Source: Curtobacterium sp. MCSS17_015
GTDB taxonomy: Bacteria > Actinomycetota > Actinomycetes > Actinomycetales > Microbacteriaceae
Length of the DNA stretch: 64,000 nucleotides
Assembly (NCBI RefSeq): GCF_003234265.2
Contig: NZ_CP126256.1
Span: forward strand, 2,790,001-2,854,000
Reading direction: 5' to 3'
Made by a program: the position numbers and the translations under genes. This document shows, piece after piece, positions 26,449 through 41,956 of the stretch (positions are counted from its first letter, which is position 1; every line of letters begins with the position of its first letter). The notes beneath the pieces were generated by a model. That model was not told where the DNA came from. It did not search any database and saw only the letters and a program-made list of their open reading frames with translations.

Positions 26449-27491
26449 GGAGCTCCTTCCGCCAGTTCCGTCGCCCGGACGATCCATTCTGTCGGGTTCT
26501 CCCCGGCACCTCGCTGGAGACGCGCGAGGTACTCCTGGTTGCCGTGGGTCCCGACGATCGGAGAGGGCGCCAGGCCCGCCGTCCCGAAGCCCAGGTGCCA
26601 CGCGGCCCAGAGGACGTTCATCAGCGCGTCCTGCCGCAGTGACGCGTCGCGGACGATGCCCTCACGGATCCCTGTCCGGCCGACCTCGAACTGCGGCTTG
26701 ACGAGGAGGACGAAGTCGTCGGCGGGCACGGCCTCGACCAGTGCCGGCAGGACCATGCGGAGGCTGATGAAGGACAGGTCCCCGACCACCAGGCTGGTGT
26801 CCCCCGCTGCCGGGTCGAGGGCGGAGTAGTCGCTGCTCGTGAGGTTCCGGGCGTTGACCCCCTCCACGACCACCACTCGGTCGTCGAGGGCGATCTCCGG
26901 CGCGAGCTGACCGTGTCCCACGTCGAGGGCGACCACGCGGGCCGCACCACGCGACAGCAACACCTGCGTGAACCCGCCCGTGGAGGCGCCGACGTCCAGC
27001 ACGGTCCGGCCGCGCGGGTCGATGTCGAACGTGTCGAGGGCGGCGACGAGCTTCAGCGCAGCGCGGGACACCCACTCGTCCTCGGCGTCCACGGTGATGT
27101 CGGACGCAGCGGTCACGGGCGTCGAGGCCTTCACCACCGGGACCCCGTCGATGGTGACGCGTCCGGCCTGGATGAGCGCAGCGGCCGCCGTGCGGGAGCG
27201 TGCCAGGCCTCTGGCCGCCACGGCGGCATCGAGACGCAGTGTGACCGCGCGGTCCCCCGTTCCTGTCGTGTCCCCGGCCTCGGTCGAGCTCCCGGTCCTG
27301 GTCGTGTCCCCGGCCTCGGTCGATCTCCCGGTCCTGGTCGTGTCCTCGGCCTCGGCCTCGGTCGATCTCCCGGCCGCTGTCGCGTCTCCGGCCGACGTCG
27401 GATCCCCGGCCTCGGCCGGGTTCGCAGACGCTGCCGGGTTCCCGGTCGCTCCCGCGTCCCACGCCCCTCGCGCATCCCCGACCCCTGCCAT
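26445..27491 (-). CDS. tlyA: TlyA-family rRNA 2'-O-methyltransferase with repeat-bearing N-terminal extension
   Basis: A 348-residue protein. The S4 RNA-binding domain (about residues 83-140: LRLDAAVAARGLARSRTAAA) precedes an FtsJ-like methyltransferase with motif I TVLDVGASTGGF (163-174) and LVKPQFEVGR near the C-terminus. In mycobacteria TlyA methylates 16S and 23S rRNA riboses and so gives capreomycin sensitivity. The usual length is about 270 residues. Here about 80 extra residues come first, including a Thr/Gly/Glu/Ala/Asp repeat (43-80). The start ATG at 27491 may not be the only one used; the S4 domain alone could begin at an internal GTG (VTLRLDAA). It overlaps nadK. Confidence 0.88.
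   Translation of the reverse strand: MAGVGDARGAWDAGATGNPAASANPAEAGDPTSAGDATAAGRSTEAEAEDTTRTGRSTEAGDTTRTGSSTEAGDTTGTGDRAVTLRLDAAVAARGLARSRTAAAALIQAGRVTIDGVPVVKASTPVTAASDITVDAEDEWVSRAALKLVAALDTFDIDPRGRTVLDVGASTGGFTQVLLSRGAARVVALDVGHGQLAPEIALDDRVVVVEGVNARNLTSSDYSALDPAAGDTSLVVGDLSFISLRMVLPALVEAVPADDFVLLVKPQFEVGRTGIREGIVRDASLRQDALMNVLWAAWHLGFGTAGLAPSPIVGTHGNQEYLARLQRGAGENPTEWIVRATELAEGAP
27252..27365 (-). repeat. In-frame 36-bp repeat in the tlyA N-terminus
   Basis: Three to four copies of a roughly 36-bp unit encode (R/S)STEAGDTT(R/G)TG-like 12-residue units within the extra N-terminal part of TlyA (residues 43-80). One copy has an added EAE. Copies are nearly identical at DNA level, so the array is recent or kept homogeneous by slippage. 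Confidence 0.7.
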
Positions 27492-27558
27492 GGAGCGCTC
27501 TTCCCGTCCTCGGGACGACGGAGGTTGCGGGCCGGCGAGGTCCCGAGCTGCTCCGCGG

Positions 27559-27933
27559 TCAGGCACGCGGCGCCTCGCCCTGCTCGAGGCGCGTGCGGAG
27601 GTCGTCGTGCAGAGCAGCGAAGGCGTCTGCGCGCTCGGCGAGTGGCAGGGCTTCCACGGCATCGGTGCGCCGCCGGAGGTCGTGGTCACCGTCGTCAGAC
27701 CCGCCGGTGATGCTGGCAGCACCCTCCGCTGCACCACGATGATCGTCATCGTCGCGCCCACTGCTCGATGCCGTGTCGGCCGTCCGCGCGCCGGGCGTCC
27801 CCGTCACCAGCGCCGCGGCAACTGGTCTGGCCGGAGCAGGCACACCCCGCGGAGGTCCCGGGACCACTCGCGGTGCCGCCGGGAGGACGGACTCGGCAGC
27901 GTCGTCCGTCCGGGCCTGTTCCACGCCCGTCAC
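27559..27933 (-). CDS. Small hypothetical protein of the tlyA locus
   Basis: A 124-residue protein with a disordered Ala/Pro/Asp-rich body and a helical C-terminus (DAVEALPLAERADAFAALHDDLRTRLEQ). A small gene lies at the same place between the HAD phosphatase and tlyA in mycobacteria (Rv1693 as I recall), and the helical C-terminus is the part most likely to be conserved. Function unknown. The GTG at 27933 starts one base after the HAD stop, so translation is probably coupled. Confidence 0.6.
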   Translation of the reverse strand: MTGVEQARTDDAAESVLPAAPRVVPGPPRGVPAPARPVAAALVTGTPGARTADTASSSGRDDDDHRGAAEGAASITGGSDDGDHDLRRRTDAVEALPLAERADAFAALHDDLRTRLEQGEAPRA

Positions 27934-27934
27934 G

Positions 27935-28924
27935 CTACTCGCCGCCGTACAGCTTCGGGTCCACGTCCAGCCCGTAGATGGCCAGCCCGGAGTCCCAGAT
28001 CGCCGTCGCGCCGGCGCGCAACAGGTCCAAGTCGTCGGGGCCCACCTGCTCGGCACGGACGACGTGCCCCCGCATGCTCACCGTCGACTCGCCGACGGTG
28101 ACCCGGCGGGTTCCGTCCCGGTCCTCCTGCCGGATGGTCACCGGATACGGCTCATGCAGACCCCGGAGGTCCCGGAGCACGTACGTCGGCCGCGACCGCT
28201 GATCGGCCGCGAGGACCTGCTTGGGCTGGTCGATGCCGGTGAGCACCAGCACGCTCGGGATGCCGGCGTCGTTCGCACCCTTGATGTCGGTGTCCAGCCG
28301 GTCGCCGATGAAGAGCGGACTCGTCCCGCCGAAGCGGGCCAGGGCGGCGTCGAAGATCGGGCGCTCGGGCTTGCCCGCGACGACCGGCATCCTGCCGACC
28401 GCCTGGTGCACGGCCGCCACCAGCGTGCCGTTCCCGGGCGCGATGCCGCGCTCGACGGGGATAGACCAGTCCATGTTCGTGGCCACCCACGGCACGCCAG
28501 CGTCCGCCAGCGCGAAGGACGCCTCCGCGAGCTGCTTCCAGCCGAGCTCCGGAGCGAAGCCCTGGATGACGGCCGCCGGGTTGTCCTCCGCGCTGTCGGT
28601 GACCACGAAGCCGGCCTGTTCGACGATCGTCGTCAGGCCGAGTCCACCGATCACGAGCACCGTGGAACCCGCTGGGACCAGCGTCGCGAGGAGCCGCGCG
28701 CCGGCCTGGGAGGACGTCACCACGTCATCGGCGGTGACCTGCAGCCCGTACTGCTCGAGGTGTTCCGCGACGTCGCCGGGACGCCGCGAGGCGTTGTTCG
28801 TGATGTAGCCGACGCGGGCCGACGCGGCGGCCCGGGTCAGGGCCTCCACGGCGTACGGCACCGCGTTGCGTCCGCGGTAGACGACGCCGTCGAGGTCGGT
28901 GAGGACCACGTCGACGCCGTCCAC
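27935..28924 (-). CDS. HAD-superfamily phosphatase, class IIA (NagD-like)
   Basis: A 329-residue phosphatase. Motif I is VLTDLDGVVYRG (residues 6-17), with the nucleophile Asp and the Asp two residues later. Motif II sits in YITNNASR, the Lys in VVAGKPERPIF, and motif III in LFIGDRLDTDIKGANDAG. The cap is of the C2a type between motifs II and III. The substrate, perhaps a phosphoglycolate or nucleotide, is unknown. The GTG at 28924 is the start: the upstream frame has no other start near the core. It lies 16 bases after the TPR gene and one base before the next gene. Confidence 0.87.
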   Translation of the reverse strand: MDGVDVVLTDLDGVVYRGRNAVPYAVEALTRAAASARVGYITNNASRRPGDVAEHLEQYGLQVTADDVVTSSQAGARLLATLVPAGSTVLVIGGLGLTTIVEQAGFVVTDSAEDNPAAVIQGFAPELGWKQLAEASFALADAGVPWVATNMDWSIPVERGIAPGNGTLVAAVHQAVGRMPVVAGKPERPIFDAALARFGGTSPLFIGDRLDTDIKGANDAGIPSVLVLTGIDQPKQVLAADQRSRPTYVLRDLRGLHEPYPVTIRQEDRDGTRRVTVGESTVSMRGHVVRAEQVGPDDLDLLRAGATAIWDSGLAIYGLDVDPKLYGGE

Positions 28925-28940
28925 CGGCGTACGCGGGGTC

Positions 28941-30884
28941 TCAGCCGGCTGCGGAGCCGTCGATGTCCCGCGGGTTGTCCTCGTCGACCTCTCCGAGGTC
29001 GTCTCCGGCGACGTCGTCGGACTCGTCATCTCCGAGGGTGCTGACGTACCCGTTGCCGGGCTCGGCGTCCCCGAGTTCTGCGTCGTCGAGCTCGCTGTCG
29101 TCGAGTTCGGCGCCGTCGGACTCGTCGCTTCCGGGCCCACTGTCGAGCCCGTCGTCTTCGAGCGCTTCCTCGACCACATCCACTGTCTCCCAAGCATCGT
29201 CTTCAGCAGCCTCGGCGAGAGCCTCGGCCGCACGGTCGACACGGGCCCACCATTCGTCGGCCTCGTCCTGGCGGCCGAGCTCCTCGAGCGTGGCCGCGTA
29301 AGCACTGTAGAGCGCCGGCGACCAGCTGTAGGCCGTCGACGGGTCGAGCTGTGGAATCTCGAGTTCGCCCAGAGCGGCTGTGGGATTGCCGAGGTCCAGC
29401 CGGGCCCCGGACATCGCGATCGCGAGTTCCACCTGCACCGGCGTCTCCAGGGCGGCACGGTCCACCGACCGTCCCAGCTCGAGTGCACGCTCGGGTCGGC
29501 CGAGCCCACGCTCGCAGTCGACCATCATCGGCAGCTGGTCGTTGCGGCCGGAGATCCGGCGGTACGTGCGGAGTTCCCGCAGCGCGGTCGCGAAGTCGCC
29601 CAGCCGGTACGCCGTGATCGCAGCCGTCTCGCGGACGACGGCGACGCGACCAGCGCGACGAGCAGCACTGAGAGCGTGCTGGTTCGCGAGCTCCGGATCG
29701 GTGTCCACGAGCATCGCAGCGGTGACGAGGTGCCGGGCAACCCAGTCGGCGTTGTCCTTGCTCAGTGTCTTCAGCTCGGCACGCGCGGCGGGGTGCAGGT
29801 CACGCGCCTGGATCTCCTCGGGGATCTCCGGGTCGTCGTGGCGCGGTCGGATCGACCGGGTGCCGTACGGGTCACGGTCTTCCCAGTCGTCGCGGGCTGC
29901 CTCGCCGAACCGTGCGCCGGCCGAGCGCGTGCCGTCGCCGAACCGTTTCCGATCGGCGCCGTCGCGGCCCGGACGGTCATCGTCACGACGCGGTCGTCCC
30001 CCATCGCGGAACGGGCGGTCACCGTCCCGTCGCGGACGGTCGTCTCCTCCGCGGAACGGCCGGTCACCGCCGCCGGAACGGTACGGGCGGTCACCGTCCC
30101 GTCGCGGACGGTCATCACCACCACGGAACGGACGGTCACCGCCACCGGAACGGTACGGGCGGTCTCCGTCACGGCGCGGACGGTCATCACCACCACGGAA
30201 CGGACGGTCACCGCCACCGGAGCGGAACGGCCGATCTCCGTCACGACGCGGACGGTCATCACCACCACGGAACGGACGGTCACCGCCACCGGAGCGGAAC
30301 GGGCGGTCACCGTCAGGACGCAGACGGTCATCACCACCACGGAACGGACGGTCACCGCCACCGGAGCGGAACGGCCGGTCACCGTCACGACGCGGCCGGT
30401 CATCACCACCACGGAACGGACGGTCTCCGTCCCGACGCGGACGGTCATCGCCACCACGGAACGGACGGTCTCCGTCCCGACGCGGACGGTCATCGCCACC
30501 ACGCAATGGACGGTCGCCGTCACGACGTGGCCGGTCGTCGGCTCCGCGGAACGGACGGTCGGAACCGCTGGAACGGGCCGGGCGCTCACCCTCACGACGC
30601 GGACGGTCGGAGGAAGGTCGGTCCGATCGCCACGAGGGACGGTCTGATCGCGCTCCGCCTTCACGGAAGTCACGACCGCCCGGACGACGATCTGAAGCGT
30701 CGTTGTACGGACGGCTCCCACCACGACGCTCGTCGCCGCGCTGTCCTTCTCGACGCTCGAAGTCGCGGGGCCCGGACGACCAACCACCGCGGTCACCGCT
30801 CCGCTGCGGCCCGCCGTCGCGTCGAGGCCGGTCCTGACGGTCGCCGTCGCGCCCGTCTCGTCGCTGTTCGTCGTCGTTCGCCAC
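28941..30884 (-). CDS. TPR protein with N-terminal Arg/Gly/Asp repeat domain
   Basis: A 647-residue protein. Residues 1-108 are Arg/Asp/Gly-rich. Residues 109-310 are tandem repeats of RGGDDRPRRDGDRPF type: three or four 15-residue units, then five 24-residue units with an added SGGGDRPF. A TPR-like helical domain follows (about 360-560: AAMLVDTDPELANQHALSAARRAG), then an acidic tail (565-647). Only the TPR part resembles the gene found here in other actinobacteria (Rv1691-like). RGG-type repeats often bind RNA; that is inference. GAGGAGCTACG precedes the GTG, fixing the start. It is encoded just downstream of the rRNA operon terminator. Confidence 0.75.
   Translation of the reverse strand: MANDDEQRRDGRDGDRQDRPRRDGGPQRSGDRGGWSSGPRDFERREGQRGDERRGGSRPYNDASDRRPGGRDFREGGARSDRPSWRSDRPSSDRPRREGERPARSSGSDRPFRGADDRPRRDGDRPLRGGDDRPRRDGDRPFRGGDDRPRRDGDRPFRGGDDRPRRDGDRPFRSGGGDRPFRGGDDRLRPDGDRPFRSGGGDRPFRGGDDRPRRDGDRPFRSGGGDRPFRGGDDRPRRDGDRPYRSGGGDRPFRGGDDRPRRDGDRPYRSGGGDRPFRGGDDRPRRDGDRPFRDGGRPRRDDDRPGRDGADRKRFGDGTRSAGARFGEAARDDWEDRDPYGTRSIRPRHDDPEIPEEIQARDLHPAARAELKTLSKDNADWVARHLVTAAMLVDTDPELANQHALSAARRAGRVAVVRETAAITAYRLGDFATALRELRTYRRISGRNDQLPMMVDCERGLGRPERALELGRSVDRAALETPVQVELAIAMSGARLDLGNPTAALGELEIPQLDPSTAYSWSPALYSAYAATLEELGRQDEADEWWARVDRAAEALAEAAEDDAWETVDVVEEALEDDGLDSGPGSDESDGAELDDSELDDAELGDAEPGNGYVSTLGDDESDDVAGDDLGEVDEDNPRDIDGSAAG
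29955..30560 (-). repeat. In-frame tandem repeat array (45-bp and 72-bp units)
   Basis: The array encodes residues 109-310 of the TPR protein. Starting from the gene's 5' side there are three to four 45-bp units, then five units of 72 bp. Every unit length is a multiple of three. The copies differ mostly at third positions (CGT/CGC, GAC/GAT) and at a few residues (F/Y, R/L), so the reading frame is under selection. Confidence 0.85.
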
Positions 30885-31030
30885 CGTAGCTCCTCGTTGC
30901 GTGCCGGGATCAGGTGTCCCGACGGTCGTCCGCTGTGTCGTTGTGTGTGGGCTGTCCTGCTCGCCCTGCCCCAAGTCCATCACGAACACGGCGCAGAGTC
31001 GACCAGCAGGACACCCTGGGAATGAGAAAT

Positions 31031-31080
31031 GGCCACCGACCCTCCCGAGAGCTTTCGCTCTCGATGGAGGGCCGATGGCC
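31031..31080 (-). terminator. rRNA operon terminator
   Basis: A long imperfect hairpin downstream of 5S: GGCCATCGGCCCTCC-x-GAGAGC, loop GAAA, then GCTCTC and GGAGGGTCGGTGGCC, followed by TTTCT on the minus strand. It is the expected strong terminator for the rrn operon. Confidence 0.85.
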
Positions 31081-31099
31081 ACATCTGTTGTGAAAAGGA

Positions 31100-31216
31100 G
31101 TCCGGCGGCGTCCTACTCTCCCACAAGGTCCCCCTTGCAGTACCATCGGCGCTGAGAGGCTTAGCTTCCGGGTTCGGAATGTGACCGGGCGTTTCCCTCT
31201 CGCTATGACCACCGGA
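31100..31216 (-). rRNA. rrf: 5S ribosomal RNA
   Basis: About 117 nt. The 5' strand TCCGGTGGTCATAGCGAG pairs with the 3' end CCGCCGGA (helix I), and the core GTTCGGAATGTGACCGGGC region with AAGCTAAGCC is the universally conserved 5S arm. Ends are set from the terminal helix and may be off by one or two bases. Confidence 0.93.
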
Positions 31217-31357
31217 ACACGTTCGACACTTCTACCAGGGAAGGTTCGAAACAGTTCCGCGCATGCGCGGTGTTCAGTTTCAGTTGTTCCCGATCGTCTG
31301 TCGGGAACCACAAAGTGGACGCGAGCCCCACACCGAAGTGTGGGAAAAAAGTGTGTG

Positions 31358-36470
<5,113 letters not shown>

Positions 36471-36787
36471 AAATTACAACCAACACCGAAGTGTCAGCGA
36501 GTTGATCTTGACTGTTGACTGTCTACTGACAATCTTCAATCCAAAAGGAATTGCTCCACACCCGATCAGCCGAAACCGACCAGGCACGGGGTCAATAAAA
36601 TTGGCATTGACAATGTGCACGCTGTTGAGTTCTCAAGGACCAGACGCACTCCCCACTCCACACCACCAGGATGCTTCGCCAGAGAGGCTGTCGTTCTCGA
36701 ACCCACCGATGTCGTCGAACCCGCCAACACGACCCGTGCTGTCAGATCCAGTGGCTCATCCCGTAGGAGAGAACCGGTGGAGTAGTC

Positions 36788-36816
36788 ATCCTAAGCGTCG
36801 AAGCGACCCAGCACAA
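36788..36816 (-). promoter_or_regulatory. Candidate proximal rrn promoter
   Basis: On the minus strand TTGTGC (36811-36816) and TAGGAT (36788-36793) are spaced by 17 bp. The -10 is a strong match, and transcription would start near 36781, about 310 nt before the mature 16S 5' end. Confidence 0.65.
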
Positions 36817-36919
36817 GGCCAGATCTGAACTCCAGTGGAGGATGGTCCCGCTTGAGGGCCGACGTGCTCTGGGCTTTCGCTCCAGCCGCTCCGCCGCACC
36901 TTTGGGGTGACGAGGGATT

Positions 36920-36949
36920 ACTTTACGCAGCCCCCACACCCACCACCAA
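36920..36949 (-). promoter_or_regulatory. Candidate distal rrn promoter
   Basis: On the minus strand TTGGTG (36944-36949) and TAAAGT (36920-36925) are 18 bp apart. Both hexamers are fair matches to a housekeeping promoter. Multiple promoters are normal for rrn operons. Confidence 0.5.
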
Positions 36950-37010
36950 CCCACCCCCCATCCCGGGCGTGTCGCACACTGCAACAGGGGCTGCGAACAC
37001 CGCGGACGAC

Positions 37011-37047
37011 GGAGACGCCCGGCTCTTCGAGGGAACCGGGCGTCTCC
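37011..37047 (-). terminator. Terminator between tyrS and the rRNA operon
   Basis: GGAGACGCCCGG-CTCTTCGAGGGAA-CCGGGCGTCTCC forms a stem with 12-bp perfect arms just after the tyrS stop. It should isolate tyrS from rrn transcription. Confidence 0.8.
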
Positions 37048-37063
37048 GGGGTAACGCGAGGGG

Positions 37064-38377
37064 TCAGGCGACGGTCACGCCGGCGAGGGTCTTCTTCCCG
37101 CGCCGGAGCACGACGACTCCTGCCGGCAACACCACGGAAGACAGGGTCGCGGCGGGGTCGTCGACCCGCTCGTTGTTGACGTACACGCCGCCCTGGGTGA
37201 TCGCACGCCGGGCCTCACCGAGGGACTTGACCAGCTCGGTCTCCACCAGTGCTCGGGCGAGGTCGGCATCACCGGCCAGGGTGACCGAGCCGGGGACCTC
37301 CGCGATCGCCGACCGCAGGGTCTCCGGATCGAGCGCGGCGAGGTCGCCGTTCCCGAACAGCGCCGCCGACGCGTCGATCGCGGCCTGGGTCGCTGCCTCC
37401 CCGTGGACCAAGGCGGTGACCTCGAAGGCCAGGGTGCGCTGGGCCTCCCGGCGGAACGGCTCGTCGGCGACGGCACGCTCGAGGCGCTCCACCTCGGCGC
37501 GCGACAGGAAGGTGAACTCCCGCAGGCGCGCGACCACGTCGGCGTCCGCCGTGTTGAGCCAGAACTGGTAGAAGGCGTACGGCGAGGTCATCGTGCCGTC
37601 GAGCCAGATCGCGTTGCCCTCGCTCTTGCCGAACTTCGTGCCGTCCGAGTTCGTGATGAGCGGTGTCCCCAGCGCGTGCGCGGACACGCCCTCGGTCCGA
37701 CGGATGAGTTCCGTGCCCGAGGTGAGGTTGCCCCACTGGTCGGAGCCGCCGGTCTGCAGGGTGCACCCGTACTGGCGGTAGAGCTCACGGAAGTCCAGGC
37801 CCTGCAGGATCTGGTAGCTGAACTCGGTGTAGCTGATGCCGGCGTCCGAGTTCAGCCGGGCGGCGACCGCGTCCTTCTTGAGCATCGAGTTGACGCGGAA
37901 GTACTTGCCGATGTCGCGCAGGAAGTCGATCGCGGACAGCGGCGCGGTCCAGTCCAGGTTGTTCACCAGCCGGACGCCGTTGTCACCGTCGGCGCTGAGG
38001 AACCGGGAGACCTGGCTCTGCAGCCGTCCGACCCATTCCTCGACGGTCTCGCGGGTGTTCAGCGTGCGCTCGGCGGTCGGCCGCGGGTCCCCGATGAGCC
38101 CGGTCGATCCGCCGACGAGCGCGAGCGGCTTGTGCCCGGCCAGCTGCAGGCGACGCATGGTCAACAGCTGGAGCAGGTTCCCGCAGTGCAGCGACGGCGC
38201 GGTCGGGTCGAACCCGCAGTAGTAGGTGACCGGGCCGGCATCGAGGGCCTCTTGCAGTGCGGTCTCGTCGGTGGAGACGTGCACCAGACCACGCCAGCGC
38301 AGTTCGTCCCACACCGAGGCGAATGCGGGGTCGTTCTGCTGGCGCGTCAGGACGTCGGGAGCGGTATCACTGGGCAC
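37064..38377 (-). CDS. tyrS: Tyrosyl-tRNA synthetase
   Basis: A 437-residue class Ic aminoacyl-tRNA synthetase that charges tRNA-Tyr. The HIGH-like motif is HCGN in APSLHCGNLLQ, the KMSKS-like motif is KFGKS in SDGTKFGKSEGNA. A tyrosine-binding YCGFDPTAP precedes the first, and QTGGSDQWGNL follows. The C-terminal S4 domain (VKSLGEARRAITQGGVYVNN) binds the tRNA. The GTG at 38377 fits the family N-terminus; upstream sequence in frame overlaps mpg. It follows mpg by 32 bp on the same strand. Confidence 0.95.
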   Translation of the reverse strand: MPSDTAPDVLTRQQNDPAFASVWDELRWRGLVHVSTDETALQEALDAGPVTYYCGFDPTAPSLHCGNLLQLLTMRRLQLAGHKPLALVGGSTGLIGDPRPTAERTLNTRETVEEWVGRLQSQVSRFLSADGDNGVRLVNNLDWTAPLSAIDFLRDIGKYFRVNSMLKKDAVAARLNSDAGISYTEFSYQILQGLDFRELYRQYGCTLQTGGSDQWGNLTSGTELIRRTEGVSAHALGTPLITNSDGTKFGKSEGNAIWLDGTMTSPYAFYQFWLNTADADVVARLREFTFLSRAEVERLERAVADEPFRREAQRTLAFEVTALVHGEAATQAAIDASAALFGNGDLAALDPETLRSAIAEVPGSVTLAGDADLARALVETELVKSLGEARRAITQGGVYVNNERVDDPAATLSSVVLPAGVVVLRRGKKTLAGVTVA

Positions 38378-38409
38378 CTCGTCATCGTACCGGCGCGCTC
38401 GGCGCCACC

Positions 38410-39090
38410 TCAGCCGATCGCGCCCTTGTGCCGGCGGTACGCCGACACGGTCGGGTCCCCCGGCAGCCAGAACCGCCACGGGAACGTCGCTCCCCCGGCG
38501 ACCCCGCCCACGCCGGTCCGCGGACCGCGGGCGACCATGCCGCCGGACAAGAGGTCGTCGACGACCTGCGCCACCGGGACGGAGGCGAGCCGGGCCTCCA
38601 GGGCGGGAGCCAAGCGGAGCGTGTACGGGCCGGAACCGTCGAGGACCGAGGTGCCGTCGTCCACGCCGAGGACCGCGCCGAGCGCGACGCCGAGGTTCCC
38701 CGGTCCACGTGCCAGCGCGACGTCGGCCACGGTGGGCCCGCGACGCTCGCGGGCGACCTCGGCGCCGACCACCACGGCCGCCCCGCGGAGCAGGGAACCG
38801 GACGACAGGCCAGCCGGACCGCTCACGACGTTCACACACGTGTGGATGCCGTACGACCGGTAGGCGTACAGCGTCCCCGGCGGACCGAAGAGGTGCCGGT
38901 TGCGCTGCGTCATGCCACGGTGGCCGTGCGAACCCGGGTCGACCTCGCCGGAGTAGGCCTCGACCTCGGTGATCCGCAGCGTCACGCCCTTGCCCGTGAT
39001 CGTCGCGCCGAGGAGTGCGGGCGCGCACACCGGCGCTGGCTCGCGCAGGAGCGCGAGCAGCGCGTCCGACGGCGCCCCCTCAGCCGACAC
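38410..39090 (-). CDS. 3-methyladenine DNA glycosylase (AAG/MPG type)
   Basis: A 226-residue DNA glycosylase that excises alkylated purines. It has TEVEAYSGEVDPGSH, RNRHLFGPPGTLYAYRSYGIH and the LARGPGNLGVALG loop, all typical of the MPG fold; the catalytic Glu is in the first of these. The GTG start is three bases after argH ends, so it is in the same transcript as argH and, 32 bp on, tyrS. Confidence 0.9.
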   Translation of the reverse strand: MSAEGAPSDALLALLREPAPVCAPALLGATITGKGVTLRITEVEAYSGEVDPGSHGHRGMTQRNRHLFGPPGTLYAYRSYGIHTCVNVVSGPAGLSSGSLLRGAAVVVGAEVARERRGPTVADVALARGPGNLGVALGAVLGVDDGTSVLDGSGPYTLRLAPALEARLASVPVAQVVDDLLSGGMVARGPRTGVGGVAGGATFPWRFWLPGDPTVSAYRRHKGAIG

Positions 39091-39093
39091 GGT

Positions 39094-40731
<1,638 letters not shown>

Positions 40732-41928
40732 TCAGTTCGCCAGGTCGCGGCGAGCGGAGATCTTGCTCGGCAACGACCACAGTTCGATGAAACCCTTCGA
40801 GAGCGACTGGTCGAACGTGTCGCCGGTGTCGTACGTGGCGAGGTCGAAGTCGTAGAGGCTCTGCTCCGACCGACGACCGGTCACCGTGGCTCGACCGCCG
40901 TGCAGCTGCATGCGGATGTCGCCCGACACGTACTCCTGCGTGGAGTCGATGAAGGCGTCGAGGCTGCGCTTCAGGCCACCGAACCAGAGACCGTCGTAGA
41001 CCAGGTCGGCCCACTCGGACTCGACACCGCGCTTGTAGCGGTTCACGTCGCGCTCGAGCGTCAGGCTCTCGAGCTCCTCGTGCGCGGCGATGAGCGCCAT
41101 CGCGGCCGGGGCCTCGTAGACCTCGCGCGACTTGATGCCGACCAGGCGGTCCTCGACCACGTCGATGCGGCCGACGCCGTGCTTGCCGGCGAGGGCGTTG
41201 AGCTCCTGCACGATGCGCAGGACGCTGAAGCGCTGGCCGTCGATCGCGACCGGGACGCCCTGCTCGAACGTGATCGTGACCTCGTCGGCCTCACGGTCGA
41301 CGGCGGGGTCCTGCGTGTAGGCGTACAGGTCCTCGATCGGGGCGTTCCAGGGGTCCTCGAGGAACCCGGTCTCCACCGCGCGACCCCAGACGTTCTGGTC
41401 GATCGAGTACGGCGACTTCTTGCTCTGCAGGATCGGCAGGTCGTGCTCCTGCGCGTAGACGATCGCCTTGTCGCGGGTCAGCGCGAGGTCACGGACCGGG
41501 GCGACGCTCGTCAGGTCGGGGGCGATCGCGGCGACCGCGGCCTCGAAGCGGACCTGGTCGTTGCCCTTGCCGGTGCAGCCGTGCGCGACGCTGTCCGCTC
41601 CGAGCTGCTTCGCCGTGGTGGCGAGGTGCTTCGCGATGAGCGGCCGGCTCAGCGCGGAGACCAACGGGTAGCGCTTCTGGTAGAGCGCGTTGGCCTTGAG
41701 GGCCGGGACGAGGTAGTCGTCCGCGAACTCGTCCTTCGCGTCGATGACGACCGACTCCACCGCGCCGCAGTCGAGCGCGCGCTGGCGGATGGCGTCCATG
41801 TCCTCGCCGCCCTGGCCGACGTCGACGGCCAGTGCCACGACCTCCTTGCCGGTGGCGTCCTTGAGCCAACCGATCCCGACGGAGGTGTCGAGCCCTCCTG
41901 AGTACGCCAGTACGACGCGGTCTGCCAT
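40732..41928 (-). CDS. argG: Argininosuccinate synthase
   Basis: A 398-residue enzyme joining citrulline and aspartate with ATP. The PP-loop is [11 protein letters not shown] at residues 8-18. [16 protein letters not shown] sequence ([12 protein letters not shown]) marks the citrulline/aspartate site, and [13 protein letters not shown] follows. Length is normal. It lies 28 bases after argF on the same strand and ends before a double hairpin. In many actinobacteria argR lies between argF and argG; here there is no room for it. Confidence 0.96.
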   Translation of the reverse strand: MADRVVLAYSGGLDTSVGIGWLKDATGKEVVALAVDVGQGGEDMDAIRQRALDCGAVESVVIDAKDEFADDYLVPALKANALYQKRYPLVSALSRPLIAKHLATTAKQLGADSVAHGCTGKGNDQVRFEAAVAAIAPDLTSVAPVRDLALTRDKAIVYAQEHDLPILQSKKSPYSIDQNVWGRAVETGFLEDPWNAPIEDLYAYTQDPAVDREADEVTITFEQGVPVAIDGQRFSVLRIVQELNALAGKHGVGRIDVVEDRLVGIKSREVYEAPAAMALIAAHEELESLTLERDVNRYKRGVESEWADLVYDGLWFGGLKRSLDAFIDSTQEYVSGDIRMQLHGGRATVTGRRSEQSLYDFDLATYDTGDTFDQSLSKGFIELWSLPSKISARRDLAN

Positions 41929-41956
41929 GTGATGTCTCCTAGGGGTGTTGGGGGAA

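Larger units (their letters stand above)
36471..37010 (-). other. rRNA operon leader and promoter region
   Basis: 540 bp without a supported gene. On the minus strand it holds two candidate promoters and, closer to 16S, the conserved leader segment TTGAGAACTCAACAGCGTGC (about 36615-36635), which resembles actinobacterial antitermination and processing signals. A 14-bp C/A-rich tract (36940-36965) lies upstream of the distal promoter. Confidence 0.7.

Noticed and set aside
29955..30560. Possible CRISPR array or non-coding satellite
   Set aside because: Repeat lengths are multiples of three, there are no unique spacers, and substitutions keep the reading frame.
28899..30647. Plus-strand open frame of 582 residues through the repeat array
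   Set aside because: It is the mirror of the 72-bp repeats. The minus-strand gene has a good ribosome binding site, a TPR domain and third-position variation, so it is the coding strand.
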